Below are positions 12,285 through 23,246 of a stretch of DNA of 64,000 nucleotides, piece by piece. Origin of the DNA: Argentina anserina (taxonomy: Eukaryota > Streptophyta > Magnoliopsida > Rosales > Rosaceae); NCBI RefSeq assembly GCF_933775445.1, contig NC_065878.1, forward strand, positions 19,356,395 to 19,420,394, read 5' to 3'. The position numbers and the translations under genes are program-made. Every line of letters starts with the position of its first letter. Position 1 is the first letter of the stretch. A model generated the notes under the pieces. The model was not told the origin of the DNA. It saw only the letters and a list, made by a program, of their open reading frames with translations, and did not search any database.

Positions 12285-12488
12285 TGAAAGCTTAACAGCT
12301 TAAGAGAAAAAACGATTTTGATATATTGATTATGTTATGATTATTACAGAGGAGCAGTAATACATAAGCTTTTATAGCTAGCTGTTGATCTCACAACAAC
12401 CAAACACGTGGAGCTGCTGACCCTATCTATGACTAACACACTTAATAGAACTAAGACAGAATTAAGGCTAATTAATACATGGTTAACA
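12285..12488 (-). repeat. 5' LTR of the young copia element
   Basis: This is the right copy of the 204-bp LTR, identical to the left copy except for one base. It should contain the element promoter, read on the minus strand. Confidence 0.95.
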
Positions 12489-12676
12489 CTTTCAATTGTT
12501 CAATTGTGGTCTGATCTAACCCTTGATCATACTCATGGTACTTGAATAGTTACAGAAGTGCAAAAATGGCTTATGGGTCCTACTCTCTATGAGCAGTACC
12601 TGAAAATCCCCCGGAAACAAACCCCTTGCCTGGAGTATTGCAACCTGTCACCAAGCTCTCCATCCAGATCGGTTCT

Positions 12677-14813
12677 CTACAATGTTATCGCTTCTGAAGG
12701 TCCGCATCTCCTAATTCTGATCGGCATTGTTCCCTTACTTGTGCTTTCCCGATCCTCAATCTCGCTACACTGTCTCCGCGGAGCCTGCTCTTCCCAATCA
12801 ACACAATCAAATCAGTATATCAGAATATATATCAGATAGAAAAAATGCAAACCGTGTCACAATACTAGAGCTCGTAGAAGAAATTAAAGCAGTAACAATA
12901 TTTTTCATGTTTGGCGCAAACAACCAATACATTATGCATGGGAACAAAATTAAATAATTAGGAACAACAGTGGTAGACTAATCAAGAGATTAGAGGTAGA
13001 GCTACCCTTGTCCAGTACTGAGGATCCTTTTTTTTTTAGACGATTATGATCCTGTCAATTGCCATTGCATCGACATAGTCTGCTCTTGTACATTTCTTTC
13101 CTTTACGACCTACTAACCTCTCGAATGTATTCAAAGTATTCCAAACCTTGCTGTCCTTATCATCAAACCTCTTGTAAGTAGTAGAAGTATTCTCATTTTG
13201 GCCGTCAACCTTAACATCCTCCAAGAAAAAAGTGATTGGCTGCTCACACGGGTCGGAGCTCACTGGCCGGGTATTGAACGTGAATGGTCCATTTTCCCGA
13301 GTCCGCCAAGTTTTGAACGTCCGCAACGGCGTCTGAAGTTCAAGAGCCGACATCAAGAAGGGGTAAAGCTGTACAGTGAAGCCCCATGAAATGGACACAG
13401 TCCATCTACGCCTTCGGTCGTAGCCGACGCTTTGTTGTGAGATCCGAGGCGGGTCAACCCGGTATGCATGGTGGAGGGACTTGACTGACTAGCTGGGTGT
13501 GGTTGGGGAAAATGGGATTCAAGGCATCGATGTGGTGAAGGGACAATAGTGGTGCCAATGGGGCCGCTAAAATACCAAACGGGTCGGCTCTGATGTCAAA
13601 CTGAAAGTTCAAATGTACCAAACCATGTCATGTACATTTAAAAAAAAAAAAGTAAAACTAAACCCTAACCATACATCATGTATATGCTTCCCGTTAATAA
13701 TCACACAAAATTAGAAGTGCTAAGTTCCAGTTACATAGACCTGAAAACAGCAAGAAAGATGAAGACATAAATAATAGGATTTCACATCTTTTCTAATTCG
13801 AAAAGAAAAGCATCAGATAGTAACGCCTCTAGTGCAACCACATTTTACAATTAGAAGCCTCATTTGCATTGATCCTAAGCTCGGGTATATGTACAGAAGT
13901 TACCTTTTGCAAAATCATCAGCCATAAAATTCACCTCATAACAGTTAAACCGTTCGAACTCTACTGAGAGAGACAGAGTTAAAACAGTAGATTGAATATA
14001 ATAAGCGGGAAAATTTATACCTTGTGGAAACCACTAGGCTTGGTAAGCGGCACGCCGATTTCGATCATGCAAGCCCACACCCTCTGATCAGAGCCGTACA
14101 TTTCGATCATCCAGACGCAGACAGCCGTCCATCTGTTCCCCCAAGCGCGCCGCCAGAGGGTAGCTGACGGCGAACCCTCCGCCTCCAAACGCCATGTCGT
14201 AGGCGTGCATCTCGTTCTGGTCGATGCTCTCCGAGTTCCCGCCAATGTAGTACATCTGGTTATGGTCGTACCCCGACAGCACCGCGGCCAAGTTCTCCGG
14301 GAAGAACACCGTGTCGTCGTCGCCCATCACGAACCACCTCACGTCCGGCAGCCGGAGGTTAAAGCCATCAACGACAATCCGGGCTATCCGGACCTCCGCC
14401 TCCGAGTGGATGTACCTGAAGCTGGTCCAGTTCCCGGACACCTTGTACGGGATATAAGACAATACGTCGGCTAAACTAGTAAACTAGTATCGGGCTTCCC
14501 GTCGAGCCAGACATATCCGCGTGTGGTGTTCGGGTTCCACCATGTTTCGGTTAGGGGGATCCGGCAGCGCCACGTATCGACGGAGCTGCCGATGCCGAAA
14601 AGGAGGTGGGAGACGTTGGTGGGGAGCTCGGTGGTGGAGAAGGAGGAGGTGGCGGTGCGGGTTCGGTTGGAGAAGGAGAAGCTGAGGGCGAGTGAGATTG
14701 AAGCGATGAGAGATAGAATGAGGCCCACGCGCATCCAGCGAATCAATAAACCTTTTGTGTCTTTCGGCTACCAAGTTGGGTGCTTCCAGCTGCTCCAATC
14801 GGCTCCGACTCAA
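12677..14813 (-). pseudogene. Decayed DUF604 / Fringe-like glycosyltransferase (tandem paralogue of 19278-22786)
   Basis: Three exon-equivalents align with the intact paralogue: about 14813-14021, 13600-13006 and 12791-12677. The first keeps the transmembrane segment in one frame, the FVMGDDDTVFFPENLA core, and AFGGGGFAVSYP. It is broken by frameshifts near 14470-14640 and near 14110, where DGCL is followed by out-of-frame sequence. The second is shifted and truncated after HHIDALNPIFPN (about 13490-13530), and its 3' end has a T-run replacing coding bases near 13030. At the third exon the acceptor aligned with the paralogue's 'gcag' reads 'ggaa', so the AG is lost there. Conserved stretches are still easy to read, so inactivation may be fairly recent. 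A transcript could exist but not a full-length enzyme. Confidence 0.85.
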
Positions 14814-15386
14814 ACTAAAAGCAAAAGAAGAAGAAGAAAGGCAGCACTTGCGGTAAAGACTCCACCATTGCTTCAGCTTTCAAGAAGAAACAGAGATTTT
14901 CAATTGCCAGAAAACTCTCTTCATTTGGAAGACTGGATTGAATTTACTTGAAAATGATTTTCTCTGACAGATGAAGATGTTGGGGGCTTGCCAACTTGGC
15001 AGGTGTTCTTGTAGATTTTTTTTTTTAACAATATTTATCTTCCCAACTTGGCATGTTTGATCCATCCTCTAGAGCAAACCAGTGATCCATACTTTTTTCT
15101 TTTTTATGTGGTTACAGGGGCAAAGATCCAAATATGCGAGACATTATCTTGCCATGTTGGCAAAGGCCCTTTCGGAGATCAACCCCGACGGCTGCAATCG
15201 TTGCATACTGCGGCAGTCAGAAAAATCTTAGAATTATTCAACTCGGGTTGCTGGGATTCTCACGAATGAAAAAAGCTGGGGCTTGCAGCGATTAACATAT
15301 TGTTTTAGTTTTATGATCATTGAGTTATAGCTATTGCAGTTATTCAATACAAACCAAATGGATCTCTTAGGCAAATCACTTTTTGT
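14814..15386. other. Upstream region of the DUF604 pseudogene
   Basis: Probably the former promoter and leader of the pseudogene. No coding domain, RNA gene or transposon end was recognised here. Confidence 0.35.
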
Positions 15387-15720
15387 TGGCACCCACCCAA
15401 GAAAGTTAATACCAATGGTGGAGGACTGGAGAGCAACATGCATGTCTCAATAAGAGCCGATTACAATGATGCTTTTGGAGAATTTCGTGATTGATTTCTT
15501 GGTGTCTTTACTTATAATCTTGATATTCCTTGCTCCCTCAAGGTAGAGGCCATGGTCGTAAATCAAGTAATTGAGTTAATTTGGCTTAGAGAAGTATGGT
15601 GGCCTCCTCGATCTTGTCTTGCATTATCTTCGTGATCCTCCCCTTATTTCTTGGCGTTTACATGTTACTTGGAGTAGGGTTCAAAGATGATGCATTGATA
15701 ATGCACGGAATAAGGTGAGG
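15387..15720 (+). pseudogene. Relic of a plant RNase H-like domain, probably from a LINE
   Basis: One plus-strand frame reads WHPPKKVNTNGGG, then FGEFRD, a stop, FLGVFTYNLDIP, and AMVVNQVIELIW. This spacing is that of the RVT_3 / RNase H domain at the C-terminus of plant LINE polyproteins (WxPP...KVNxDG...G.FRD..FLG.F...L......AE.xA...A...AW). At least one stop lies within the domain and the catalytic Asp and Glu positions appear changed, so it is dead. I did not find the reverse transcriptase part upstream. Confidence 0.5.
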
Positions 15721-17196
15721 ACAAAAAAGCTTGCCCTCACTATATTACATGACCCGATCGATCACTTAACTAATACATCTGCAAACGCTAGGGATTAAAA
15801 CTAATACGTAAACACCAGGCCGCTCTTAAATGTGGGAGAGATTGGGCATCCAATACTAGCTACTATTTTTGGGAAAGGTCTATGTTACATTGTGCCAGGA
15901 CTCTGAGCAAACCAGAGATTGTATATGTGAAGAATAACTGTTTAGAACACTGGCACAAATCGAGATAAGTCAGATGCACCATCTATAATCTTCTCCATTA
16001 ATTTTGGATTTTTGGTTGCGTATGGTCAACATTATGCTGAGGCTGAAGGTACTCGATCAGTTGTGCACTTGGGCTCGTATCTTCTCCATTTGCTATTATT
16101 AGTTCAATCTTCAATGCCATTGATAGTATCGTCATCTATCATATGGTGTGGTATAGGCTTATAGCATCTTAAAGTTGCTGCAATTATAGAATTTCAGTGC
16201 CGTGAGATCACCTTATTCTCTCCCAGAGAGAATCACAACACAATTATAAACTGGAGATTACCAAGCAGACAAGTGTCACAGTAAAAATTTGATACTTTGA
16301 ATCCTTTGCAAACTGATAAACTATCATCGACATCCTCTAAATCCGGGCCTTCCCGTTTTTAAGAGAATTTTGTATTTCTCAAATGACTGGTTTGGATCTA
16401 GCTAGCTGCCATATTTTTGATTTAATTGAAAGCTTTTGTTGATCATTGAAATTGAGCAAATTGGTTCTTTGAATTTTAATAATTGTAGGATTTGATTATT
16501 GTAAGTTAGCAATGTTCAGCTTCATTCCATGACTACATGCATCTTCTGGGTTTTGGAAAAACCGTCTAAGCAGATAGATTTCTGGCCTATCTAAGCTCAG
16601 TAGGTTTGAGCATGGAATTTTGAGTTCATCTGGGCTGAAGTCTTCTCTCTCGTAGAGCTGGAGTTTTAAGGTTGGGGAAACTGTTATTCATTAAAGAAAA
16701 TTTCAAGGGAAAAGACACGTGGCAAGCTATGGCTAACCATACCTGGTCTACCAAGTTTTTTCCTTATAAACAATCTTTAACTTTCACTTACATATAGATA
16801 TCAATCGAGTTAAATCCACTCGAAAAATATAGCAAAAGGCAACATCTTACTTCGTGCCAAATTATTTATTCAAAATACCTCCCATTAGAACTTACTGACC
16901 ATTTTTTATGAACAAGGGTTGTGAAGGTCGAGGATGTTTTCGCCAAATTATTTAGTTCCAGAAATTTCTAACTTTGCGGATTCACATCGTGCACTGAATT
17001 AGAGCATTTTTCAAGTTGAAAAGTATTAATGAAAGTTACCCCTGAGTTGACAAATGGTGTGTGGATGGAACTTGTGCAAATTCGTGGGCAAATGGATGCG
17101 GACTGCGGTGACATCACAGGAGGTCGAATATGGATGAGAAACATGTCGAGAAGAGTTTTGCAGTTTGTAAATCTCGATAAGTTGGGTTCTGACTGC
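15721..17196. other. Intergenic, nothing recognised
   Basis: AT-rich sequence with short random open frames only. No conserved domain, tRNA or transposon terminus was identified. Confidence 0.35.
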
Positions 17197-17204
17197 ATTA
17201 GAAG

Positions 17205-18678
17205 TAGGCTTGGGACTTATTTGAAAATCTTCGATTCGATTCGATTAAAAAAATTACAAATTCTAAAAAAACTGCATCGAAATAACTGATTTGATTTAAT
17301 GTCAGTTCTTATTTTTAAAAATTATTTTGAAACCGTTAGAACCAAGTCTTCATAACTATATAAGAGAAACTCCTAAAAGAAACATATTTTGTTGTCGTCT
17401 CCCTCATCATTTTATTTTATTTACTTCTTAGACTCATACTAATCACTATATAAACTAAAAAAACTCTATTTGTTTTACCTTACGCCCTCACTTCCTCACA
17501 TCCTATGTTCCTCTACTTCACTTCTTTTATTATTTTGTTACTCCCTACAATCCAAATTGTCCTAGGTTTGTATTCTCTCTCTCTCAATTTTTTTTAAAAT
17601 AATTGAGTATGGTAATTGTATTAAAAAAGTTGTTGACGTTCTGTATTTTTGATCAAATTCATTAGGATTTTATAAATGAACGAATGCCATAATAGCCATT
17701 ACATACTCCTCAGTTGTTGTCGTGCAGCAGTTAAGAGGTTTTGAGCCGAAACTCCAACTTAGTACATAACATAGGTTTGTTATTTAAGAATTATAATTTA
17801 AGAATTATCTCCGACTAGAAACAAAAATTAAAAAATTAAAAAGAAGCATATTCTACAATTTATAGAAGCATAGTTATATGCCAGAAAAGCATCTAATCGT
17901 ATCATTTCCCTTAAAAAGGGCCATCCTCAGCAAAAACACCCTAGCTTGGGCCTTGCAAAGTCCCTCCACTAAGTCCAAGTGCAAACCAGAGCTCGAAGGC
18001 TCAGATCCAAACCCGGCCCATGGGCTGGTCTTCTCGGCATCAGCCGCACCATAGTCGTCGGAGAACTCTGATCCCAAGCATCTAACCCCACCAGATCTGG
18101 AGGCCAGAAACGCAACCATCAAGCCATATGCCGTCGCTGATTTGAGGAGGAAGAAACTCATCCCCGCTGCCATCAAGAATTGTGATATGACGAAGAAACT
18201 CCTCCCCGCCACCATGAAATTGAAGATTCAACAGAACTTGCTCATTGCAGCGAGATGTCGCAGCCCAAACCGCCCTACCAATCGCATGGCTAATCAGAAG
18301 AACGATCAAGGAGAGACTCCACAAGCACAAGGAGTTGTTGGCCATATCCCTCCCCGTCGCTATAGAGGAAAACCGTTTTCCATTGAAAAGGTCGCTCCGA
18401 ACATAACAGAGGCCTCATAGTAGGTTTTTTTTGTTGATGTTTTGTATTTACATTTTGAAGTTGGTATTTTATTTGGTTAATGTTTAAAATTTAGAGGTAA
18501 ATATATATTATAGTGAACTTTTTTTTAACCGTAAAAATGAGAAAACCGACCTAATATTTCCTATTCTGATTCCTTCTAGTTCTGGAAGCAAATTGTGCTA
18601 AAAAACGGACTGTTTTTTTTTCGATTCTGATTCCAATTCAAGGAAAAAATCATTATTTTGGAACCGCTCCTATGCCTA
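17205..18678. mobile_element. hAT-type non-autonomous transposon carrying a gene-like segment
   Basis: Ends are TAGGCTTGGGAC at the left and, inverted, TAGGCATAGGAG at the right. Flanks are the near-identical 8-bp direct repeats ATTAGAAG (17197-17204) and GTTAGAAG (18679-18686), as expected for hAT elements with one later mutation. Subterminal regions contain the 'ttcgattcgatt' and 'ggaaccg' words seen in small plant hAT MITEs. Between about 17880 and 18420 lies a markedly more GC-rich stretch with long open frames, unlike its AT-rich surroundings. No hAT transposase is visible. The structure suggests a Pack-type element that picked up host gene sequence. Confidence 0.6.
17875..18420 (-). pseudogene. 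Unidentified captured gene fragment inside the hAT-type element
   Basis: On the minus strand one frame (18345-18082) begins MANNSLCLWSLSLIVLLIS, a hydrophobic, signal- or membrane-like start. An overlapping frame (18215-17875) contains a further hydrophobic segment (SQFLMAAGMSFFLLKS) and a Ser/Gly-rich tail. A frameshift around 18180-18215 could join them, but I cannot show that. GC content is clearly higher than on either side. I do not recognise the parent gene, and no function is proposed. Confidence 0.35.
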
Positions 18679-18686
18679 GTTAGAAG

Positions 18687-19277
18687 CATCAGCCTATAGT
18701 TTTAGTGTTTGATTAAATTCTTATATTAAAAAAAGGCAAATGGGTGTAGTTTAGCCATACTGGGCTAGTATGCATGCAATTATCATGCTTTAACATCATC
18801 ATCTCTACTACTATAGTTGGAAGCCTGATTTTGGTGTCAATAACTTCATAAAAAAATTACTTTATATTACCCGTGAGAAGATGTAATTTATCAAATTAAA
18901 AAAAATATCAAGGAGGGTTAAAACTGTAAAAGATTAAAAAAACATTAATTTTTACTATTATAAAGTTTAAAATACCATTCGCATTAAACACTATTACATA
19001 AAAAGATTATTTTTTAACAAAAAAACATTGCAAATGTCTTTAACGTTATTCTGTTAACAAATAACAAACATTACAAATGCATCACATGGGCACGAGTCAG
19101 TCTAACCTAACCCCGGATCATAGTGATAGTACTTGAAGAGAAAATTGCAACCATAGCATATGGGTGCTAGCTAATATCTATAAGCATATATATGTACGTA
19201 CGTGCTAATCTCCCAAAAACAAACCTCTCTAGCCTTGGGTTATTGTAATCACCCAGCTCTCCATTCTGATCAACCCT
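18687..19277. other. 3' flank of the DUF604 gene, AT-rich
   Basis: Downstream of the minus-strand DUF604 gene; it probably contains that gene's 3' UTR next to 19278. Nothing else was recognised. Confidence 0.35.
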
Positions 19278-21423
19278 CTAAATTGTTATAGATTCCGAGA
19301 GTCGACATCTCTTCATTCTAATCAGCATCGTTCCACCCCGTAAGCCTGCACGATTCTTAATCTCGCTGCATTGTCTTCGCGGAGCTTGTTCCTGCAAATC
19401 AATACAATCAAATCAGACTTACAGTTCCTAGCTAAATCACATCGAAATGCAATCAGTTATGGTGTGAAGAAAAATATATGATCCCTCAAATATTACGTAC
19501 TTGTGTATGTTAACTGGTAACAATAATTACACGTGTGGTACAACAATTAATACATAATGCATGGGACCAAAGGTGTGTCAAAATATAGGAACAAAGCTGC
19601 TAGTATATATCAAAGAGAGGGGAAGTTAATTACCTTTGTCCAGTACTGAGGGTCCATCTTTTTCGAGAGAACTACGATCCTCTGCGTTGCCATTGCACTG
19701 GCATAGTCTGTGCTATTACATTTCTCTTCATGACCTACAAACCTCTTGTAAGTAGTGAGAGTATTCCCTCTCCTGTCATCCTTAACATACTCCAAGAAAT
19801 AAGTGATCGGCTTCTCACAAGGGTTGGAGCTCATGCGTCGGGTATTGAACGTGAAGGGTCCATCGGTCTGGCTCCGCCACGTCTTGAACGTCTGCCACGG
19901 CGTTTTCAGTTCAAGAGCCGACACCATTGCGGGAAAGAGCTGAAGCGTGTAGCCCCATGAAATGGACACTGTCCAATTACGGCTTCTATCGTAGCAGATG
20001 CTTTGCTGTAGGATTCGAGGCGGGTCGACCCGGTATGCATGGACGAGGGACTTGACGGCGTCTAGACGCTTCTTGTTAGGGAAAATGGGTTCCAAGGCGT
20101 CGATGTGGTGAAGGGACAATAGTGGTGCCAATGGGTGTGCCGCTAAAACACCATAAGGATCACCTCGGATGTCAAACTGAAAATCACAATATACAAATCG
20201 GGTCATGCGTGTTCACATTCTTTGAAAGAAAACTGAAGTCTAAACCTTACTCTAAACCTTAGTTACACCATTAGAAGTGCTAGCTATATTTCAGTTACTG
20301 ACTCCCAAAAACTACTAGCTCAAGATGTGAAATCCGACACTAGGACAGTGAGATTCTTCCGGCACATGTATTCGATCATTTACAGAGCAGTAAAGTCGGA
20401 TTTCACATCTTGAACGTCCATACTAAACACAATCGAGAGGGACGAAGTCAGGAACACGTACTGTTATCCTTTTTCAATTTGTCTATTTTCTAGAGAAGAG
20501 AACACTGTTGGTTAACTTAATATTCTAGATCAAAGTTACTATGTGTGAAAAGCTGCAGACCTGCAGTTGCCTCTAAAATCTGTATGGAGACTACCACCAA
20601 TAATGCATCGTCAGTAAAAATTGAACTGGAAGCAAACGCATGACTCCAAAGAAAGCACGAACTGGTATACAGTGGTTAGGGCGACCGACAGGTGGAGGAA
20701 GTATGAGCCGGATCGTGTCGAAAAACTAGTACTAATATTCCAAAGATCGACTGAATTAAAGTGCTTAAAGACAAACATAGCGATTTGATTCATGGTCGAC
20801 ATTGACTCATTTTGTTCTAGGTCACCAACACTAATCTCTGTCATAATAAACTAGTGCGAAATATACATAAAAGGAAGTAAAAGCATGAGAAGTAAAGCTA
20901 TTTCTCGACTGCCTCGACACGTACCCCTTCCTTTTGAAACTTTGTGCGACAAGACCAAGAGCATCACACATGGTACCATTTAACATATAGTTTTGGTACA
21001 TGGACCAACCAAAATCTAACATCAATATCATCGCGTCATTGTCTTTCGATGCGTGGGGTTATATATTTAACTTTGCACCAGTTGTGTAATATGGTAATTT
21101 GGTAATAGTGTAGTACTTCGTTTACTTGGTGTTTTTAAGTTTTGACTACCATAAGTGCACTGTGCACATATTGCTCTCAACCTTTTATATGTCTCGAGTT
21201 TTTAACATTTGAGTTTCTCTGGATTTTCCAGGCAGGGAGATTGAAGTATTACCAAGCTGCAATACTATTGTGGGAGTTCATATGTGTTTTGAAGTAAATT
21301 GAATATATATATATATATATATATGGAAACTAGAAGGAGTTTTAGTTTAAATTCACTATTCAATACCATTTATACCATTGTAAAGAAGAAAGTATAGAAG
21401 ATTAGGCTACCATTGTAACACAT

Positions 21424-21466
<43 letters not shown>

Positions 21467-22786
21467 ACGTGGATTTAAGGGGTTCACCATACTAGCCCTA
21501 CAATGACAATGATATGATGTTCTATATTTTGTTTGTTTGTTTGTTAACTTAACCAATAATGTTTTTCACCATACTATCTATGAACATATGTGTTTTTCTA
21601 CTATATTCCTGCATAGAAAATATTCCAAACTAATTATAACAGACATCACATTCTCTAACCATTCATTCGTCTAGACTAAACTTCTTGTCCGATCAAAGTT
21701 GATCTAACAACTGGTGACTGGTGGGGATTAAACGAATTTGGCTCGAGCTAAAACCCACCAGTAATTACAAACCCCCACATACGTGGCAGACATTCAACGG
21801 CCAACCGCATTCACCCGCCGTGAACCGTTAAGAACGACAAACGAACAAAACTCGTTTTCACTGAGCGACTTGACTCACTAGTCCTGCCTAGCGGTCAGGT
21901 CATGTATGAAAAGATTAAAAACCAATCAACCAAACCCTAGTACACGACACGTTTGAAAGAACGTTACCTGGTGGAACCCGCTTAGCTTCGTCAGTGGCAC
22001 ACCCGTCTCGCTCACGCAGGCCCACACCCTCTGATCGGAGCCGTACATGTTGTAGTACCTATCCAAACAGCCGTCCATCAGCTCCGCCAGCCTCGCCGCC
22101 AGGGGGTAGCTGATAGCGAATCCGCCGCCGCCGAACGCCATGTCGTAGGCATGCATCACGTCCTGCTCAACGCTCTCTGAGTTGCCACCAATATAGTACA
22201 TCTTGTTGTGATCATAACGTGCTAGTACGGTGGCCAAGTTTTCCGGGAAGAACACTGTGTCGTCGTCACCCATAACGAACCACCTCACGTTCGGAAGCCG
22301 GAGGTTAAAGCTGTCCACCACAATCCGACCGATCCGGACCTCCGACTGCGAATGGCTGTACTTGAACCGGGTCCAGTTTCCCGACACCCGGTGAGGGATA
22401 TGACCTGACACGTCACTCACTAATTCAGGGTTCGCGTCGAGCCAAACGTAACCTCGTGTCGTGTCCGGGTCCCACCATGTTTCGGCCAGGGTGCTCCTGT
22501 CGCGCCACATTGCGACGGAGCTGCCTAGGCCGAAGAGGATGTGGGAGAGGTTGGTGGGTGGCTCGCCGCTGTCGGCGGCGAAGATGGTGGTGCGGGTTCG
22601 GTTTAGGGCGAGGATGGGAAACCAGTGAGATTTGGGAGAGAAGGCGGAGCAGAGAGCGAGTGAGATTGACGCGATCAGGCAGAGAATGAGGCCCGCGCGC
22701 ATGAAGCGAGCCAATGAACCGTTGGTTTTTTCCGGCAATGCAACCAAGTTCGAAGATTTGAGCTCCTCCAACCTGCTCGGCCTCAT
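19278..22786 (-). CDS. DUF604 family (Fringe-like) type II membrane glycosyltransferase, 3 exons
   Basis: Exons on the minus strand: 22786-21968, 20176-19634, 19391-19278, giving 491 residues. Introns are GT...AG with continuous phase. A short cytosolic tail is followed by one transmembrane segment at about residues 31-49, the topology of Golgi glycosyltransferases. The catalytic region carries the metal-binding DxD-type MGDDDTVFF motif (Asp174-176), YYIGGNSES and AFGGGGFAISYPLA, all characteristic of the plant DUF604 / beta-1,3-N-acetylglucosaminyltransferase lunatic-fringe-like family. The second exon starts FDIRGDPYG and includes TVSISWGY. The last exon adds a basic, Cys-containing tail. 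Donor and acceptor substrates are not known for this family member. The 1.8-kb first intron contains an 18-bp inverted repeat. The decayed copy at 12677-14813 lies 4.5 kb downstream in the same orientation, so the pair is a tandem duplication. Confidence 0.92.
20321..20412. repeat. 18-bp perfect inverted repeat in intron 1 of the DUF604 gene
   Basis: CAAGATGTGAAATCCGAC at 20321-20338 is repeated inverted at 20395-20412, with a 56-base loop. It could be a small foldback element or a structured intronic hairpin. It is not long or uniform enough for me to call it a miRNA precursor. Confidence 0.6.
21305..21465. repeat. Two (TA)n microsatellites in intron 1 of the DUF604 gene
   Basis: Uninterrupted TA dinucleotide runs occur at about 21305-21324 and 21427-21464. 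Such runs are usually length-polymorphic. Confidence 0.9.
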
Positions 22787-23237
22787 TTCCTTTTGTTATT
22801 CAGTACCAGGAAAATTTTGAATTTACAAGAGCTCTTGTCTGGCTGATGATGTTGGCATATACGCCCAGACAAGTTTCTCAGGCAAAATATCAGAAAACCC
22901 AGAAAATCTGAGAATGATAATTCTCAGATCGTGGCTTCTCTTTCTTATTTTAGGACAGGCAGAAGTTTGGGTCTTAAATTAAATAGGAGGATGAGAGAAG
23001 TGGGTGGTATTCTCGGAGAATGATGAAGTGTGAAGAAAAATAGCAATAACAAAGGATCGAAGGCAAAACCAGATCAAATGACATCAAGCTGCAGCGGGGA
23101 GATGATATATATATGCTGGACTTTTTTTTACAGCTTTGTTTTGGTGATTTTATATATACAGAGAGAAAAATGCGAAAAAAAAATTAAAAATGGATAGTAT
23201 TTATTCAGGCAATGTACGTAGATTTAACAATTCATCA
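22787..23237 (-). promoter_or_regulatory. 5' flank of the DUF604 gene
   Basis: Directly upstream of the ATG at 22786. A TATA-like 'atatatatat' run lies near 23105-23115, about 320 bases before the start codon on the minus strand. No transcription-factor site stands out. Confidence 0.35.
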
Positions 23238-23246
23238 TCGTTTCTA

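Larger units (their letters stand above)
6793..12488 (-). mobile_element. Young full-length Ty1/copia LTR retrotransposon
   Basis: The two 204-bp LTRs (6793-6996 and 12285-12488) begin TGAAAGCTTAACAG and end GGTTAACA. They differ at a single base (C/A in 'attctgttatg' versus 'attatgttatg'). The 5-bp target duplication CTTTC lies at 6788-6792 and 12489-12493. Coding sense is minus, so the right LTR is the 5' LTR. The element carries a primer-binding site, one long gag-pol region and a polypurine tract. The near-identity of the LTRs marks a very recent insertion, yet the coding region has two single-base frameshifts. The element lies between the TL15-like gene and the 3' end of the DUF604 pseudogene. 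Confidence 0.96.

Noticed and set aside
14205..14951. Plus-strand open frames over the DUF604 pseudogene
   Set aside because: They are the GC-rich antisense of the first exon-equivalent. The minus strand carries the conserved MGDDDTVFF region.
22456..22820. Arg/Cys-rich and other plus-strand frames near the DUF604 start
   Set aside because: Antisense shadows of exon 1, with no conserved domain.
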